Below are positions 51,151-61,225 of a stretch of 64,000 nucleotides of DNA, one piece after another; positions within the stretch are counted from its first letter, which is position 1; each line of letters begins with the position of its first letter. The notes below the pieces were generated by a model. The model had not been told where the DNA came from, did not search any database, and saw only the letters and a list, made by a program, of their open reading frames with translations. Where the stretch lies: the NCBI RefSeq assembly GCF_009765875.1, contig NZ_LMUP01000007.1, positions 318,199 to 382,198 of the forward strand, in the 5' to 3' direction. The stretch is from Pedobacter sp. L105 (GTDB lineage Bacteria > Bacteroidota > Bacteroidia > Sphingobacteriales > Sphingobacteriaceae). The position numbers and the translations under genes were made by a program.

Positions 51151-52149
51151 ATGAAAGAGACAGTAGTAAGCGGTATTCGTCCGACAGGGAAATTACACCT
51201 GGGCAATTATTTTGGTGCAGTAAGCAATTTCGTGAAAATGCAGTATGAATACAATTGTTTCTTTTTTATTGCCGACCTGCATTCCCTCACTACCCACCCT
51301 ACGCCTGGCGACCTGCATGGTTATGTAAAACATGTATTGGTAGAATACCTGGCCTGCGGTATTGATCCTGAGGCTTGTACAATTTATATACAGTCGGATG
51401 TTCCCGAAGTAACTGAATTGTACCTTTACCTGAACATGAACGCCTATATGGGCGAACTGGAAAGGAGCACTTCCTTTAAAGATAAAATCCGTTCACAGCC
51501 GGATAATGTAAACGCAGGTTTACTGACCTATCCATCGCTGATGGCTGCCGATATCCTGATGCACCGGGCGACTAAAGTCCCTGTAGGTAAAGACCAAGAG
51601 CAGCACCTGGAAATGACCCGTACCTTTGGCAACCGATTTAACCGTTTGTACAATCATGATTATTTCCCTGAAGCTTTTGCCTTTAGCTACTCTGCCAACC
51701 TGGTTAAAGTTCCGGGACTGGATGGAAAAGGTAAAATGGGTAAATCCGAAGGTGATGCCAACTGTATCTACCTGGCTGATACGCCGGAAGACATCCGTAA
51801 AAAAGTATTAAAAGCAGTATCTGACGGCGGGCCGACAGAAGAAAACCAACCTAAACCAGAGGCGATACAAAACCTGTTCGACCTGATGAAGATCGTTTCC
51901 CCGGCAGATACGCTGGCGCATTTTGACGAGCTGTACAACAAATGTGCAATCCGTTATGGCGACTTCAAAAAGCAGCTGGCCGAGGATATGATCATCTTTA
52001 ACTCACCGATCAGGGAACGCATTGAAGAAATATCAAAAGACAACGATTACCTGCGTAAAGTAGCCAACCAGGGAGCCGAAAAATCAAGGGAAAGCGCCAG
52101 AAAAACGCTCCGCGAAGTAAGGGAGCTGATTGGCTTCAAACCATTTTAA
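51151..52149 (+). CDS. trpS: tryptophanyl-tRNA synthetase
   Basis: In this 332-aa protein, the class I signatures are GIRPTGKLHLGNYFGA (HIGH region) and GKGKMGKSEGD (KMSKS). MAADILMHRATKVPVGKDQE and RTFGNRFNRLY are typical of bacterial TrpS. Length is normal. It charges tRNA-Trp. A long leader (51,000-51,150) separates it from the divergent acyltransferase gene, leaving room for regulation, but no T-box motif is evident. Confidence 0.95.
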   Translation: MKETVVSGIRPTGKLHLGNYFGAVSNFVKMQYEYNCFFFIADLHSLTTHPTPGDLHGYVKHVLVEYLACGIDPEACTIYIQSDVPEVTELYLYLNMNAYMGELERSTSFKDKIRSQPDNVNAGLLTYPSLMAADILMHRATKVPVGKDQEQHLEMTRTFGNRFNRLYNHDYFPEAFAFSYSANLVKVPGLDGKGKMGKSEGDANCIYLADTPEDIRKKVLKAVSDGGPTEENQPKPEAIQNLFDLMKIVSPADTLAHFDELYNKCAIRYGDFKKQLAEDMIIFNSPIRERIEEISKDNDYLRKVANQGAEKSRESARKTLREVRELIGFKPF

Positions 52150-52207
52150 CCCTATTCGGATCATTTTTATTTTATAATTACTACATTCAGGTCATTAGAT
52201 AAATCAT

Positions 52208-52822
52208 ATGCATATAGCAATAGTTGGAAACATAGGCGCAGGGAAAACCACTTTAACAAGCCTGCTGGCCAAGAATTATGGATGGGAAGCTTTATATGAG
52301 TCGGTGGAGAACAACCCCTACCTCGAAGACTTTTACAGTGATATGAAACGCTGGAGCTTTAACCTGCAGATCTACTTTCTGAACAGCCGTTTCCACCAGA
52401 TTGTAGACATACAGAACAACCAGCGGAATGTGATTCAGGACAGGACCATTTATGAAGATGCCTACATTTTTGCAGAGAACCTGCATGAAATGGGACTGAT
52501 GACCACCCGCGACCATAAAAATTACCAGGATATTTTTGATAACATCACCTCATTTATTAAACCGCCTGACCTGTTGGTTTACCTGCGTGCTTCAGTACCT
52601 ACACTGGTAAACAACATTCAGCGCCGCGGACGTGATTACGAAGCCAGTATCCGCCTGGATTACCTGTCAAAGTTGAATGAAAAATATGAAGCCTGGATCA
52701 AGAACTACAAATTAGGCAACCTTCTGATACTGGATAAGGATAAACTGGATTTCACCAATAACCCGGAAGACCTGAGTACCGTTATCGAATCAATTGAAGC
52801 AGAAATTAACGGACTTTTTTAA
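52208..52822 (+). CDS. deoxynucleoside kinase
   Basis: This 204-aa protein has P-loop AIVGNIGAGKTTLTSLLA, ESVENNPYLEDFY, and the DRxxYEDAYIFAEN motif with the catalytic Glu region typical of dNK/dGK. The lid is Arg-rich: NIQRRGRDYE. It phosphorylates deoxynucleosides for salvage. The kdsB start overlaps its end region by one base (52822/52824). Confidence 0.9.
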   Translation: MHIAIVGNIGAGKTTLTSLLAKNYGWEALYESVENNPYLEDFYSDMKRWSFNLQIYFLNSRFHQIVDIQNNQRNVIQDRTIYEDAYIFAENLHEMGLMTTRDHKNYQDIFDNITSFIKPPDLLVYLRASVPTLVNNIQRRGRDYEASIRLDYLSKLNEKYEAWIKNYKLGNLLILDKDKLDFTNNPEDLSTVIESIEAEINGLF

Positions 52823-52823
52823 G

Positions 52824-53564
52824 ATGGCTACACTTGGAATTATCCCTGCACGTTACGCTTCTACCAGGTTTCCCGGCAAACCGCTGGTTGATATAGACGG
52901 AAAAAGCATGATCCAGCGGGTATATGAACAGGCCTGCCGCGCATTAAGCCTGGATAAAGTTGTGATCGCAACAGACGATGAGCGTATCATTACTGTGGTA
53001 AAAAGCTTTGGTGGCGACTATGCCTTAACCAGGGCAGACCACCAGAGTGGTACAGACCGCTGTGCCGAAGTAGCAGAAAAATTCCATGGTTTTGATATTA
53101 TTATCAACATACAGGGCGATGAGCCTTTTATAGACCCTTTGCAGATTGACCTGCTGAGTTCCTGTTTTCAGGACCCGGGAGTACAACTGGCCACACTGGT
53201 CAAAAAAATATACACCGAGGAAGAATTGTTTAACCACAACACCCCAAAGGTAGTTCTTAACGCTGCTCAGGAAGCTATATACTTTAGTCGCCATACTATT
53301 CCCTTTATCAGGAAAACTGATCAGGAAAACTGGCTGAGTGTTCATCAGTTTTATAAACACATTGGCATTTATGGTTATAAAGCCGATACGTTGCAGCAGA
53401 TTACCCGTTTGCAACCTTCCTCACTGGAATTAGCAGAAAGCCTTGAACAGCTGCGCTGGATAGAAAACGGGTTTAAAATTCAGACCCGGATAACCGATCT
53501 TGAATCTATAGCGGTAGACACTCCAGAAGACCTGGAAAAAATCAGGCGCTTAAAACATTTTTAA
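52824..53564 (+). CDS. kdsB: 3-deoxy-manno-octulosonate cytidylyltransferase
   Basis: The ATG at 52824 gives MATLGIIPARYASTRFPGKP, the canonical CMP-Kdo synthetase start, and an extension to 52794 is rejected because it lies in the kinase gene. IINIQGDEPFIDPLQIDLLS, PKVVLNAAQEAIYFSRHTIP and SLELAESLEQLRWIENGF are further signatures. It activates Kdo for LPS inner core. Confidence 0.94.
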   Translation: MATLGIIPARYASTRFPGKPLVDIDGKSMIQRVYEQACRALSLDKVVIATDDERIITVVKSFGGDYALTRADHQSGTDRCAEVAEKFHGFDIIINIQGDEPFIDPLQIDLLSSCFQDPGVQLATLVKKIYTEEELFNHNTPKVVLNAAQEAIYFSRHTIPFIRKTDQENWLSVHQFYKHIGIYGYKADTLQQITRLQPSSLELAESLEQLRWIENGFKIQTRITDLESIAVDTPEDLEKIRRLKHF

Positions 53565-53666
53565 TTTCCTATCTTAGGCTTAAAAGTTGCTAATAGCTAT
53601 CAGAGATATACGATTAATCAAAAAATTGTTATCTGTTATTCATCAGCAATAAATAATCTTAAGCCA

Positions 53667-54200
53667 ATGAAACCTCTTTATTTCTTTTTACTCCCTCTCC
53701 TGCTCCTGGCTGCCTGTAATCCAAATAAACCGGTAGCTATTGATCCCTCCAAAAGACTCAATCTCACCCTGCGGTCTTTCAGTGACACGACTAAAAAAGA
53801 CACCTTTAAAATTGTGCTTAAAGGTGAAAAAGCTGCGGATATGGCCCTGATTTTTACCATCACCCCATCCGGATCAAAATCTATTTATACAAAAACGCTG
53901 TTAGCAAAGGATCTGTTAAACAATTATAAAGAAACCGTAGACCTGGGAAAGGAGAAAAAACAGGTCCAGTTTATGGAAGATGAACTCCATGGATTTTTTG
54001 AAGAAGAGAACTTTTTGGAGCCTGCTGTCACAGCACAGGAGCAGCCGGATAAAAACACACCCGACAAAAACTTTTTTTCGGAATTAAAAACCTCAGGATT
54101 AAACGGATTTAAATATCGCACAGGCAAGGAAAGCAAAACTTATATTGCCTGGTCGGCGAAGGACCAAAAAGTTAAACCTTATTACGAGTGCTGTCGCTAA
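53667..54200 (+). CDS. putative lipoprotein, 177 aa
   Basis: The N-terminus is a lipoprotein signal: MKPLYFFLLPLLLLAACNPN with Cys17 as the lipid site. The rest is a beta-rich, Lys-rich domain without a recognised family. It probably faces the periplasm. It stands alone between kdsB and the pyrG leader. Confidence 0.75.
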   Translation: MKPLYFFLLPLLLLAACNPNKPVAIDPSKRLNLTLRSFSDTTKKDTFKIVLKGEKAADMALIFTITPSGSKSIYTKTLLAKDLLNNYKETVDLGKEKKQVQFMEDELHGFFEEENFLEPAVTAQEQPDKNTPDKNFFSELKTSGLNGFKYRTGKESKTYIAWSAKDQKVKPYYECCR

Positions 54201-54483
54201 AACACCTTAGTGTACTAACAACACTAACATCGACAATAAACGTCACACTTACAATTATATAAAATTAACATTATAGCATAAAAAAATGTTATTGTCGTGT
54301 CAAACGGCTTATAACCAAATAAATATTACTCCTCATTATCAATTAGTTACAAACTATTTTGATTTTATTTCATGTGACACATACAATTTTTCAAAAATAA
54401 CGTTAGATTTACCTTAGTGTTACGGACCAGACCAGTAACAATTTACAAAAAAGCATATTCTAACCAAATATAAAATAAAAGAA

Positions 54484-54511
54484 AGGCCTGCTGTTTCAGC
54501 GGGTCTTTTTT
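54484..54511 (+). terminator. terminator upstream of the pyrG leader
   Basis: AGGCCTGCTG (54484-54493) pairs with CAGCGGGTCT (54497-54506) with two G-T pairs, and a T-run follows. Confidence 0.75.
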
Positions 54512-54585
54512 GTTTAAGCAGCATCTGGATAGTATAAAAATCTATTCTTATTTGAATAGCTTGAAGGAATTACCACAATATTTCT

Positions 54586-54593
54586 TAGCTTTG
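54586..54593 (+). promoter_or_regulatory. TAnnTTTG element of pyrG
   Basis: TAGCTTTG is an exact -7 consensus; TTG at 54561 lies 22 bases upstream as a -33 candidate. The pyrG ATG is 63 bases downstream. Confidence 0.55.
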
Positions 54594-54656
54594 TATCCCG
54601 TACAAAAACAATAAGAGCGCCTGAATAATTGCTCTTATTTTCACAAACTCACAAAC

Positions 54657-56273
54657 ATGACTAAGTATATTTTTGTTACGGGCGGTGTTACTTCCTCTTT
54701 AGGAAAGGGCATCATCTCCGCTTCATTAGCCAAACTTTTACAAGCAAGAGGTTACCGGGTAACCATTCAGAAATTCGATCCCTATATCAATATAGATCCC
54801 GGAACGTTAAACCCCTATGAGCATGGCGAATGCTACGTAACAGAAGACGGTGCAGAAACTGACCTTGACCTGGGCCACTATGAGCGTTTTTTAAATGTGC
54901 CTACTTCACAGGCCAACAACATTACTACAGGCCGTATCTATCAAAACGTAATCAATAAAGAGCGCCAGGGTGAATACCTTGGAAAAACCGTTCAGGTTGT
55001 TCCTCACATTACTGACGAAATTAAACGCAACATGCGTATTTTGGGTGATACCGGTGAATTTGACATCGTAATCACTGAGCTGGGCGGAACTGTTGGAGAT
55101 ATTGAATCCCTGCCTTTCGTAGAAGCGGTAAGACAATTTAAATGGGAAGCTGGTGCCAACAACGCCATCGTGATCCACTTAACCCTGGTTCCTTACCTTG
55201 CCGCAGCCGGTGAACTGAAAACAAAACCTACACAGCACTCTGTTAAAATGCTGCTGGAATATGGTATTCAGCCAGATATTCTGGTATGCCGTACAGAACA
55301 CCACATCAATATGGAGATTCGTAAAAAGATTGCCCTGTTCTGTAACGTAAATGTGAATGCTGTTATTGAATCTATGGATGCTTCTTCTATTTATTCTGTT
55401 CCATTGCTGATGATGAAAGAGCAGCTGGATAAAACAGTATTGAGCAAGCTGAAATTACCACAGAAAAACGAACCGGATATGGAAAGCTGGAAGGACTTTT
55501 TAGGGCGACTTAAAAATCCTACGGCAGAAGTAAGGATCGGACTGATCGGTAAATATGTTGAACTGCCTGACGCCTACAAATCTATCATCGAATCTTTTAT
55601 TCACGCAGGTGCGAAAAATGAATGTAAAGTTAAAATAGAATATATCCATTCGGAAGAGATCTATCCTGATAATGCCAAAGAAAAACTGGGACACTTAGAT
55701 GGTGTACTGGTAGCTCCCGGATTCGGAAGCCGTGGTATTGAAGGAAAAATCGACTCTATCCGTTATGTACGTGAAAATGATGTGCCTTTCTTTGGTATCT
55801 GTTTAGGAATGCAGTGCGCAGTAATTGAATTTGGACGTAATGTACTGGGTTTAGCCACAGCTAACACTACTGAAATAGACGAAAATACAGTTGATCCGGT
55901 TATCAATATGATGGAAGATCAGAAAACTGTAACAGCCAAGGGCGGAACAATGCGTTTGGGTTCTTATCCATGCGACCTGAAAAAAGGTACAAAAGCGTTT
56001 AATGCTTACGGAAAACCGCATATCAATGAGCGTCACCGTCACCGTTATGAATTTAACAGTGCCTACCTGGAACAGTATGAAAAAGCCGGAATGATTGCCT
56101 CAGGTACCAATCCTGACAGTCAGTTAGTGGAAATTATAGAGCTTAAAAACCATCCTTTTTTCGTTGGCGGACAATTTCACCCAGAATTAAAATCAACAGT
56201 TGCTAATCCTCACCCACTTTTTGTTAAATTTGTCGCCGCTGCGATGGAGTTTGCGAAGAAAAAAATAAGCTAA
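54657..56273 (+). CDS. pyrG: CTP synthase
   Basis: This 538-aa protein has an N-terminal amidoligase domain: [40 protein letters not shown] and [20 protein letters not shown]. The C-terminal class I glutamine amidotransferase has [18 protein letters not shown] (Cys nucleophile) and [14 protein letters not shown] (His/Glu). It converts UTP to CTP. The gene is full length and followed after 20 bases by yidC. Confidence 0.96.
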   Translation: MTKYIFVTGGVTSSLGKGIISASLAKLLQARGYRVTIQKFDPYINIDPGTLNPYEHGECYVTEDGAETDLDLGHYERFLNVPTSQANNITTGRIYQNVINKERQGEYLGKTVQVVPHITDEIKRNMRILGDTGEFDIVITELGGTVGDIESLPFVEAVRQFKWEAGANNAIVIHLTLVPYLAAAGELKTKPTQHSVKMLLEYGIQPDILVCRTEHHINMEIRKKIALFCNVNVNAVIESMDASSIYSVPLLMMKEQLDKTVLSKLKLPQKNEPDMESWKDFLGRLKNPTAEVRIGLIGKYVELPDAYKSIIESFIHAGAKNECKVKIEYIHSEEIYPDNAKEKLGHLDGVLVAPGFGSRGIEGKIDSIRYVRENDVPFFGICLGMQCAVIEFGRNVLGLATANTTEIDENTVDPVINMMEDQKTVTAKGGTMRLGSYPCDLKKGTKAFNAYGKPHINERHRHRYEFNSAYLEQYEKAGMIASGTNPDSQLVEIIELKNHPFFVGGQFHPELKSTVANPHPLFVKFVAAAMEFAKKKIS

Positions 56274-56293
56274 TACGCGTTTAAATAACAATA

Positions 56294-58096
56294 ATGGATA
56301 AAAATACATTCACAGGATTATTCCTGATTATGATCGTTCTGGCGGGATCTTTCTATTTCTTTAAGCCGAGTGAGGCTGAAATGAAGAAAGAACGCCAGCG
56401 GATCTCCCTGGATTCTGCAATGAAAGCAGGTGTTAAAACATCTGCAGTAGCCTTGCCGAAAGATACAGCTGCTCCGGTAGTTGACTCGGCAACATTAAAA
56501 GGACCTTTCGGCGCTAATATTTCAGGTATCGCTAAAAACAGCGTATTAGAGAATAAAGCTTTAAAAGTAACTTTCACTAATAAAGGTGGTAAAATTAAAT
56601 CGGTAGAGGTTAAAGGAGAGAAAACCTACCTGAATAAACCGGTTGTTCTTTTTGACGGTGATGACAACATTTTTGGTTTAACCTTAAATATTGGCGGTAA
56701 ACTGGTAAGGACAAATGATCTTTATTTCACGGCTACCCAAACCAGCAATTCAATGGTGATGCGTGCGAATTACAGCGCAGATAAATACATTGAATTTGTA
56801 TATGATTTAGATGCGGAATCGCATGATGTTGCTTTTAACATCAACCTGAATGGAATGAACCAGGTGATCCAGCGCGACAGCATTGCCCTGAACTGGCAAA
56901 CTGTTTTATTACGCCAGGAAAAATACCTGAAAGGTGAGCGTCAGTATTCAGGATCTTACTATAAATATGTGGACCAGTCACCTGACCACCTAAGTGTAGC
57001 TAAAGACCAGACTGAAGACCTGAGCAAAGGCAAGATCGAATGGATCGCCTTCAAACAGCATTTCTTCTCTGCAGCGTTAATCCCTGCAGATCCTTTTGTA
57101 AAAGGTAATATGACCAGCACTATCCTGACTTCAGAAAATGAGATCAAAGGATATTCTGCTAACTTAAACCTTCCTTTCAATCAGCTTGCCGCACAGAACT
57201 ATAAAATGAAGTTCTACTTTGGAACCAATCAGTTTAAAGTACTGAAAGCACAAGGGCATGAACTGGAGAAAATGGTAGAACTGGGTTACTGGCCGTTGAA
57301 ATATATCAATAGGTTTGTGGTACTTCCGGTTTTCAACTTCCTGGAAAGTTTTGGCTGGAACTATGGCCTGATCATCCTGGTATTAACCATTGCGTTAAAA
57401 CTGGTATTGTCGCCATTAACCTATAAATCATACATCTCTATGGCTAAGATGAGAATCTTAAAACCAGAGATGGAAGAGATCAAAGCCAAAGTTGGTGAAG
57501 ATAATGCAACCTTATTACAGCAGGAATACCTTAAACTGTACAAACAGGTGGGTGTAAATCCACTGGGAGGGTGTTTACCGATGCTGCTTCAATTGCCTAT
57601 CGTCATGGCTTTCTTCTTCTTTTTCCCGAATTTATTCGAGTTGAGAGGACAGAGTTTCTTATGGATGCATGACCTTTCTACCTATGATGATTTCATCAAA
57701 TTCGGCTTTGAGATTCCGTTTATCGGCAATCACTTAAGTTTGATGTGTATCCTGATGACTATCTCTACCCTGATCTATACTTACTTCAATAACCAGGTAT
57801 CAGGTGCTACAGGACAGATGAAGTACATTGGTTATATAATGCCGGTGGTTTTCTTAGGTGTACTGAACAACTACCCTGCAGGATTAAACTACTACTACTT
57901 CCTGGCCAACATGATGACTTTCGGACAACAGTACCTGATCAAATCAATGGTTAACGACGAGAAAATTCACAATATTCTAAAGGAAAACAAGAAAAAACCT
58001 GAAGAGCAAAAGAAAAAATCGAAATTCCAGAGCCGTTTAGATGATTACATGCGCCAGCAGAATCAGACCAAAACACAGGCTAAAAAAGATAAATAA
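56294..58096 (+). CDS. yidC: membrane protein insertase YidC
   Basis: In this 600-aa protein, the N-terminal helix (residues 5-22, TFTGLFLIMIVLAGSFYFF) anchors a periplasmic beta-sandwich domain (about 65-330). The conserved five-helix insertase core follows, with FLESFGWNYGLIILVLTIAL, PLTYKSYISMAKMR and NPLGGCLPMLLQLPIVMAFF. The Lys-rich C-terminus (KKPEEQKKKSKFQSR) suits ribosome contact. It inserts membrane proteins, with or without Sec. Operon with pyrG. Confidence 0.95.
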   Translation: MDKNTFTGLFLIMIVLAGSFYFFKPSEAEMKKERQRISLDSAMKAGVKTSAVALPKDTAAPVVDSATLKGPFGANISGIAKNSVLENKALKVTFTNKGGKIKSVEVKGEKTYLNKPVVLFDGDDNIFGLTLNIGGKLVRTNDLYFTATQTSNSMVMRANYSADKYIEFVYDLDAESHDVAFNINLNGMNQVIQRDSIALNWQTVLLRQEKYLKGERQYSGSYYKYVDQSPDHLSVAKDQTEDLSKGKIEWIAFKQHFFSAALIPADPFVKGNMTSTILTSENEIKGYSANLNLPFNQLAAQNYKMKFYFGTNQFKVLKAQGHELEKMVELGYWPLKYINRFVVLPVFNFLESFGWNYGLIILVLTIALKLVLSPLTYKSYISMAKMRILKPEMEEIKAKVGEDNATLLQQEYLKLYKQVGVNPLGGCLPMLLQLPIVMAFFFFFPNLFELRGQSFLWMHDLSTYDDFIKFGFEIPFIGNHLSLMCILMTISTLIYTYFNNQVSGATGQMKYIGYIMPVVFLGVLNNYPAGLNYYYFLANMMTFGQQYLIKSMVNDEKIHNILKENKKKPEEQKKKSKFQSRLDDYMRQQNQTKTQAKKDK

Positions 58097-58119
58097 CATT
58101 TAGCAAATGCTAAAGATAA

Positions 58120-58151
58120 AGGCTGTCTCCCAAAAGAGATAGCCTTTTTTT
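58120..58151 (+). terminator. terminator after yidC
   Basis: AGGCTGTCTC (58120-58129) pairs with GAGATAGCCT (58136-58145) with one G-T pair; seven T's follow. Confidence 0.85.
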
Positions 58152-58294
58152 GTATGGGTTCCGGCCAACCGTCCCATTCCTGCATCTAAATGTCATTAAT
58201 TATGTAAAATTTGATCTACAAATAGTATATTTTGATAAAAATTTACAATTTTTAGGCTTGAAGAATATCATCATTTAAATTCACCCAATACATT

Positions 58295-61135
58295 ATGCAG
58301 AAAACCTTCACCTTAGTCCTCTTATTTATAACGTCCTTTACCTTTGCCCAGAAAAAACCACTGAACCACTCGGTTTATGATTCCTGGGAGAGTGTAGGCG
58401 TTAAACAACTGTCGGACAACGGACAATGGGCATCATACTCTATCCTTAAACAGGAAGGAGATGGAACTTTATATATCAGTAACCTGACCAACACCACCAG
58501 GATCAATATTCCAAGGGGAGAAAACCTGCAGTTCAGTGCCGATGGTAAGTATGCAGCACTGCTGATTAAACCCCTTTATGCAACTACAAGACAGGAAAAG
58601 ATCAAAAAGAAAAAACCAGAGGAAATGAGCAAAGATTCGCTGGGCATAATTAACCTGACCAATCAGGCTGTGGTTAAAGTTCCGCGTGTAAAATCATTTA
58701 AAATCCCTGAAACTGCCGGCAACTACCTGGTTTACCAGAAAGAGGGAGTTTTGGATACCACCAAAAAGGCGAAATCTGCCACAGACCAGAAAAAAGATGG
58801 TGATGAGGATTACCTGGCTGCAGAAGATAAACCCGCAAAAGATAAAAAAGAAGGATCTGACCTGATCCTCAGAAACCTGGCTACAGGTACTGAAAGAACC
58901 TTTAAATATGTGGCAGAATATCTGTTCAGCAAAAATGGCAAACAACTGGTTTTCACTTCACCGGGTTCTAAAAAAGACAATACGTCCAAAGCTGGTGTAT
59001 TTATGTTCAATACAGAAAAGGGAACAGTAAAAACGCTGGTTAACCTAAAAGGTACCTTTAAAGGTTTTGTATTTAACGAAGATGGTGAAGCAGTAGCCTT
59101 TTTAGGAGAAACCACACCAGAGAAAACCGAAGTGAAAGACTACAGCATTTACTATAATTCTCTTTCACTGGATACAGCACAAACTTTAGTCGACAATGAA
59201 ATTGATGGTTTCCCGGCCAAATGGGCGGTAAGTGGAGATGGAAAACTTACTTTCAGTAAAGAAGGCACGAAATTATTCTTCGGCATTGCACCGCAAAAAA
59301 TAGCAAAAGACACTACACTGGTAGACTTTGAGCATGCTAAAGTAGACGTGTGGGGATACAAAGACGACTATCTGCAGCCTATGCAGTTGAAAAATGCAGA
59401 GAAAGAATCAAAAAGAAGTTACCTGACGGTGATTGATATCATCAGCACCGATCCTAAAATCGTTCCGCTAACCGATATCAAATTACCTGAAGCGATGATG
59501 GTGAAAGATGGTGATGCAGCGTTTGTGCTGGCTTCTACCGACTATGGCAACCGTGTACAGGAACAATGGACAGGATCTGCCAGTCGCGATTACTACCTGG
59601 TAGATGTAAAAACCGGTGCGAGAAAGAAAATCCTGTCGGGCATTACTGGAAGGGTGACCGCTTCTCCGGGCGGAAATTACGTGTTATACTTTGATAAGAA
59701 AACAGGTATCTGGTCTACCTATGCCGTTGCTACAGGTAAAATTACCGCCTTAACTGCTGATGCCAGTATCAAATTTGCAGATGAAGAAAACGATGTTCCA
59801 GATGATGCACAGGCTTACGGCTTCGCCGGATGGACTGAAGAAGACAAGCAGGTGCTGATTTATGATAAATATGATATCTGGAACTTCTCTCCGGATGGGA
59901 AATCGGCGCCTAAAAATATGACCAATGGTTTTGGCCGTCAAAACAGGATTACTTTCCGTTATGATCAGTTAGATACCAGCGTGCACTTTATTAATAGGAA
60001 AGATGATATCTGGCTGTCTGCCTTTAACCACGACACTAAAGAAAATGGATTCTACAGGTCACATGCCGGCGACAGTAAAAACCCGGAACTCGCAGTACTG
60101 GGTAAATTCACCTACTCAAAACTGGTTAAAGCTAAAAGTGCAGAAAAGTTTATCTATGACAAATCCAGCTATACATCTTCTCCGAATGTATACGTATCCA
60201 GCGACCTGAAAACTGAAGTTAAACTGAGCAACACCAATCCGCAACAGGCATCCTATAACTGGGGTACTTCAGAACTGGTCAAATGGACTACACCAAAGGG
60301 TTATAAATCTGAGGGTATCTTATACAAACCCGAAAACTTTGACCCTTCAAAAAAATACCCGATGATCGTTTATTTCTATGAAAAACTTTCTGAAGGATTA
60401 TACAATTATATTGCCCCTGCTCCTACACCATCACGGTTAAACATCTCTTACTTTGTGAGTAATGGTTATCTGGTTTTCGCTCCTGACATTAGTTATGAAA
60501 AAGGATACCCGGGTAAATCGGCCATGGAATTTATCAATTCAGGTGTAGAAAACTTAAAGAAAAACAGCTGGGTAGACGGTACAAAAATAGGCCTTCAGGG
60601 ACAAAGCTGGGGCGGTTACCAGGTGGCTTACCTGATCACTCAAACCAATCTTTACGCGGCAGCATGGGCTGGTGCTCCGGTAGCCAACATGACCTCTGCT
60701 TATGGAGGTATCCGCTGGGAAACCGGTGTGAACAGAGAATTTCAATACGAAAAAACACAAAGCAGGATCGGCGCCACCCTATGGGAAAAACCAGAGTTGT
60801 ATATTGAAAACTCACCGTTATTCTCTTTACCGAAAGTAAGCACGCCGGTAGTGATCATGTCTAACGATGCCGATGGCGCCGTACCATGGTACCAGGGCAT
60901 AGAAATGTTTACCGGACTGAAAAGACTGGGTAAACCAGCATGGCTGTTGAACTACAACAATGAAGCACACAACTTAGTCCTTCGTCAGAATAGGAAAGAT
61001 ATCCAGATCCGCGAGCAGCAGTTCTTTGACTATTACCTGAAAGGAGCCAAAGCACCGGTATGGATGACCAGCGGGATACCTGCTACAGAGAAAGGCAGAA
61101 CATGGGGATTTGAACTTACAGATGGCAAGCCTTAA
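58295..61135 (+). CDS. S9 family prolyl oligopeptidase-like peptidase
   Basis: This 946-aa protein has a signal peptide (residues 1-18, MQKTFTLVLLFITSFTFA), a long beta-propeller region (about 30-640) with a Lys/Asp-rich insertion near 160-190, then the alpha/beta-hydrolase domain. The nucleophile is in GLQGQSWGGYQVAYL (Ser near 771), with NDADGAVPW (Asp near 857) and NNEAHNLV (His near 890). Probably a periplasmic peptidase that cleaves after proline or similar residues. Monocistronic, with a terminator after it. Confidence 0.9.
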   Translation: MQKTFTLVLLFITSFTFAQKKPLNHSVYDSWESVGVKQLSDNGQWASYSILKQEGDGTLYISNLTNTTRINIPRGENLQFSADGKYAALLIKPLYATTRQEKIKKKKPEEMSKDSLGIINLTNQAVVKVPRVKSFKIPETAGNYLVYQKEGVLDTTKKAKSATDQKKDGDEDYLAAEDKPAKDKKEGSDLILRNLATGTERTFKYVAEYLFSKNGKQLVFTSPGSKKDNTSKAGVFMFNTEKGTVKTLVNLKGTFKGFVFNEDGEAVAFLGETTPEKTEVKDYSIYYNSLSLDTAQTLVDNEIDGFPAKWAVSGDGKLTFSKEGTKLFFGIAPQKIAKDTTLVDFEHAKVDVWGYKDDYLQPMQLKNAEKESKRSYLTVIDIISTDPKIVPLTDIKLPEAMMVKDGDAAFVLASTDYGNRVQEQWTGSASRDYYLVDVKTGARKKILSGITGRVTASPGGNYVLYFDKKTGIWSTYAVATGKITALTADASIKFADEENDVPDDAQAYGFAGWTEEDKQVLIYDKYDIWNFSPDGKSAPKNMTNGFGRQNRITFRYDQLDTSVHFINRKDDIWLSAFNHDTKENGFYRSHAGDSKNPELAVLGKFTYSKLVKAKSAEKFIYDKSSYTSSPNVYVSSDLKTEVKLSNTNPQQASYNWGTSELVKWTTPKGYKSEGILYKPENFDPSKKYPMIVYFYEKLSEGLYNYIAPAPTPSRLNISYFVSNGYLVFAPDISYEKGYPGKSAMEFINSGVENLKKNSWVDGTKIGLQGQSWGGYQVAYLITQTNLYAAAWAGAPVANMTSAYGGIRWETGVNREFQYEKTQSRIGATLWEKPELYIENSPLFSLPKVSTPVVIMSNDADGAVPWYQGIEMFTGLKRLGKPAWLLNYNNEAHNLVLRQNRKDIQIREQQFFDYYLKGAKAPVWMTSGIPATEKGRTWGFELTDGKP

Positions 61136-61166
61136 ATCCTAACACAACGTTATTTATCATAAAAAA

Positions 61167-61201
61167 GGATCTGTATTCATCAGCATACAGATCCTTTTTT
61201 T
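61167..61201 (+). terminator. terminator after S9 peptidase
   Basis: GGATCTGTAT (61167-61176) pairs perfectly with ATACAGATCC (61185-61194), followed by a T-run; the preceding A-run would let it work in both directions. Confidence 0.85.
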
Positions 61202-61225
61202 ATATTCATACTTTCAAATCAAACA

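Larger units (their letters stand above)
54201..54656. other. gene-free segment with possible small RNA
   Basis: There is no frame of interest in 456 bp between the lipoprotein and pyrG. A short ACCTTAGTGT phrase occurs at its start and again near 54,410. From there about 100 bases lead to a strong terminator (54,484-54,511), so a small RNA transcript ending there is conceivable. The remaining 145 bases form the pyrG leader. Confidence 0.4.
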
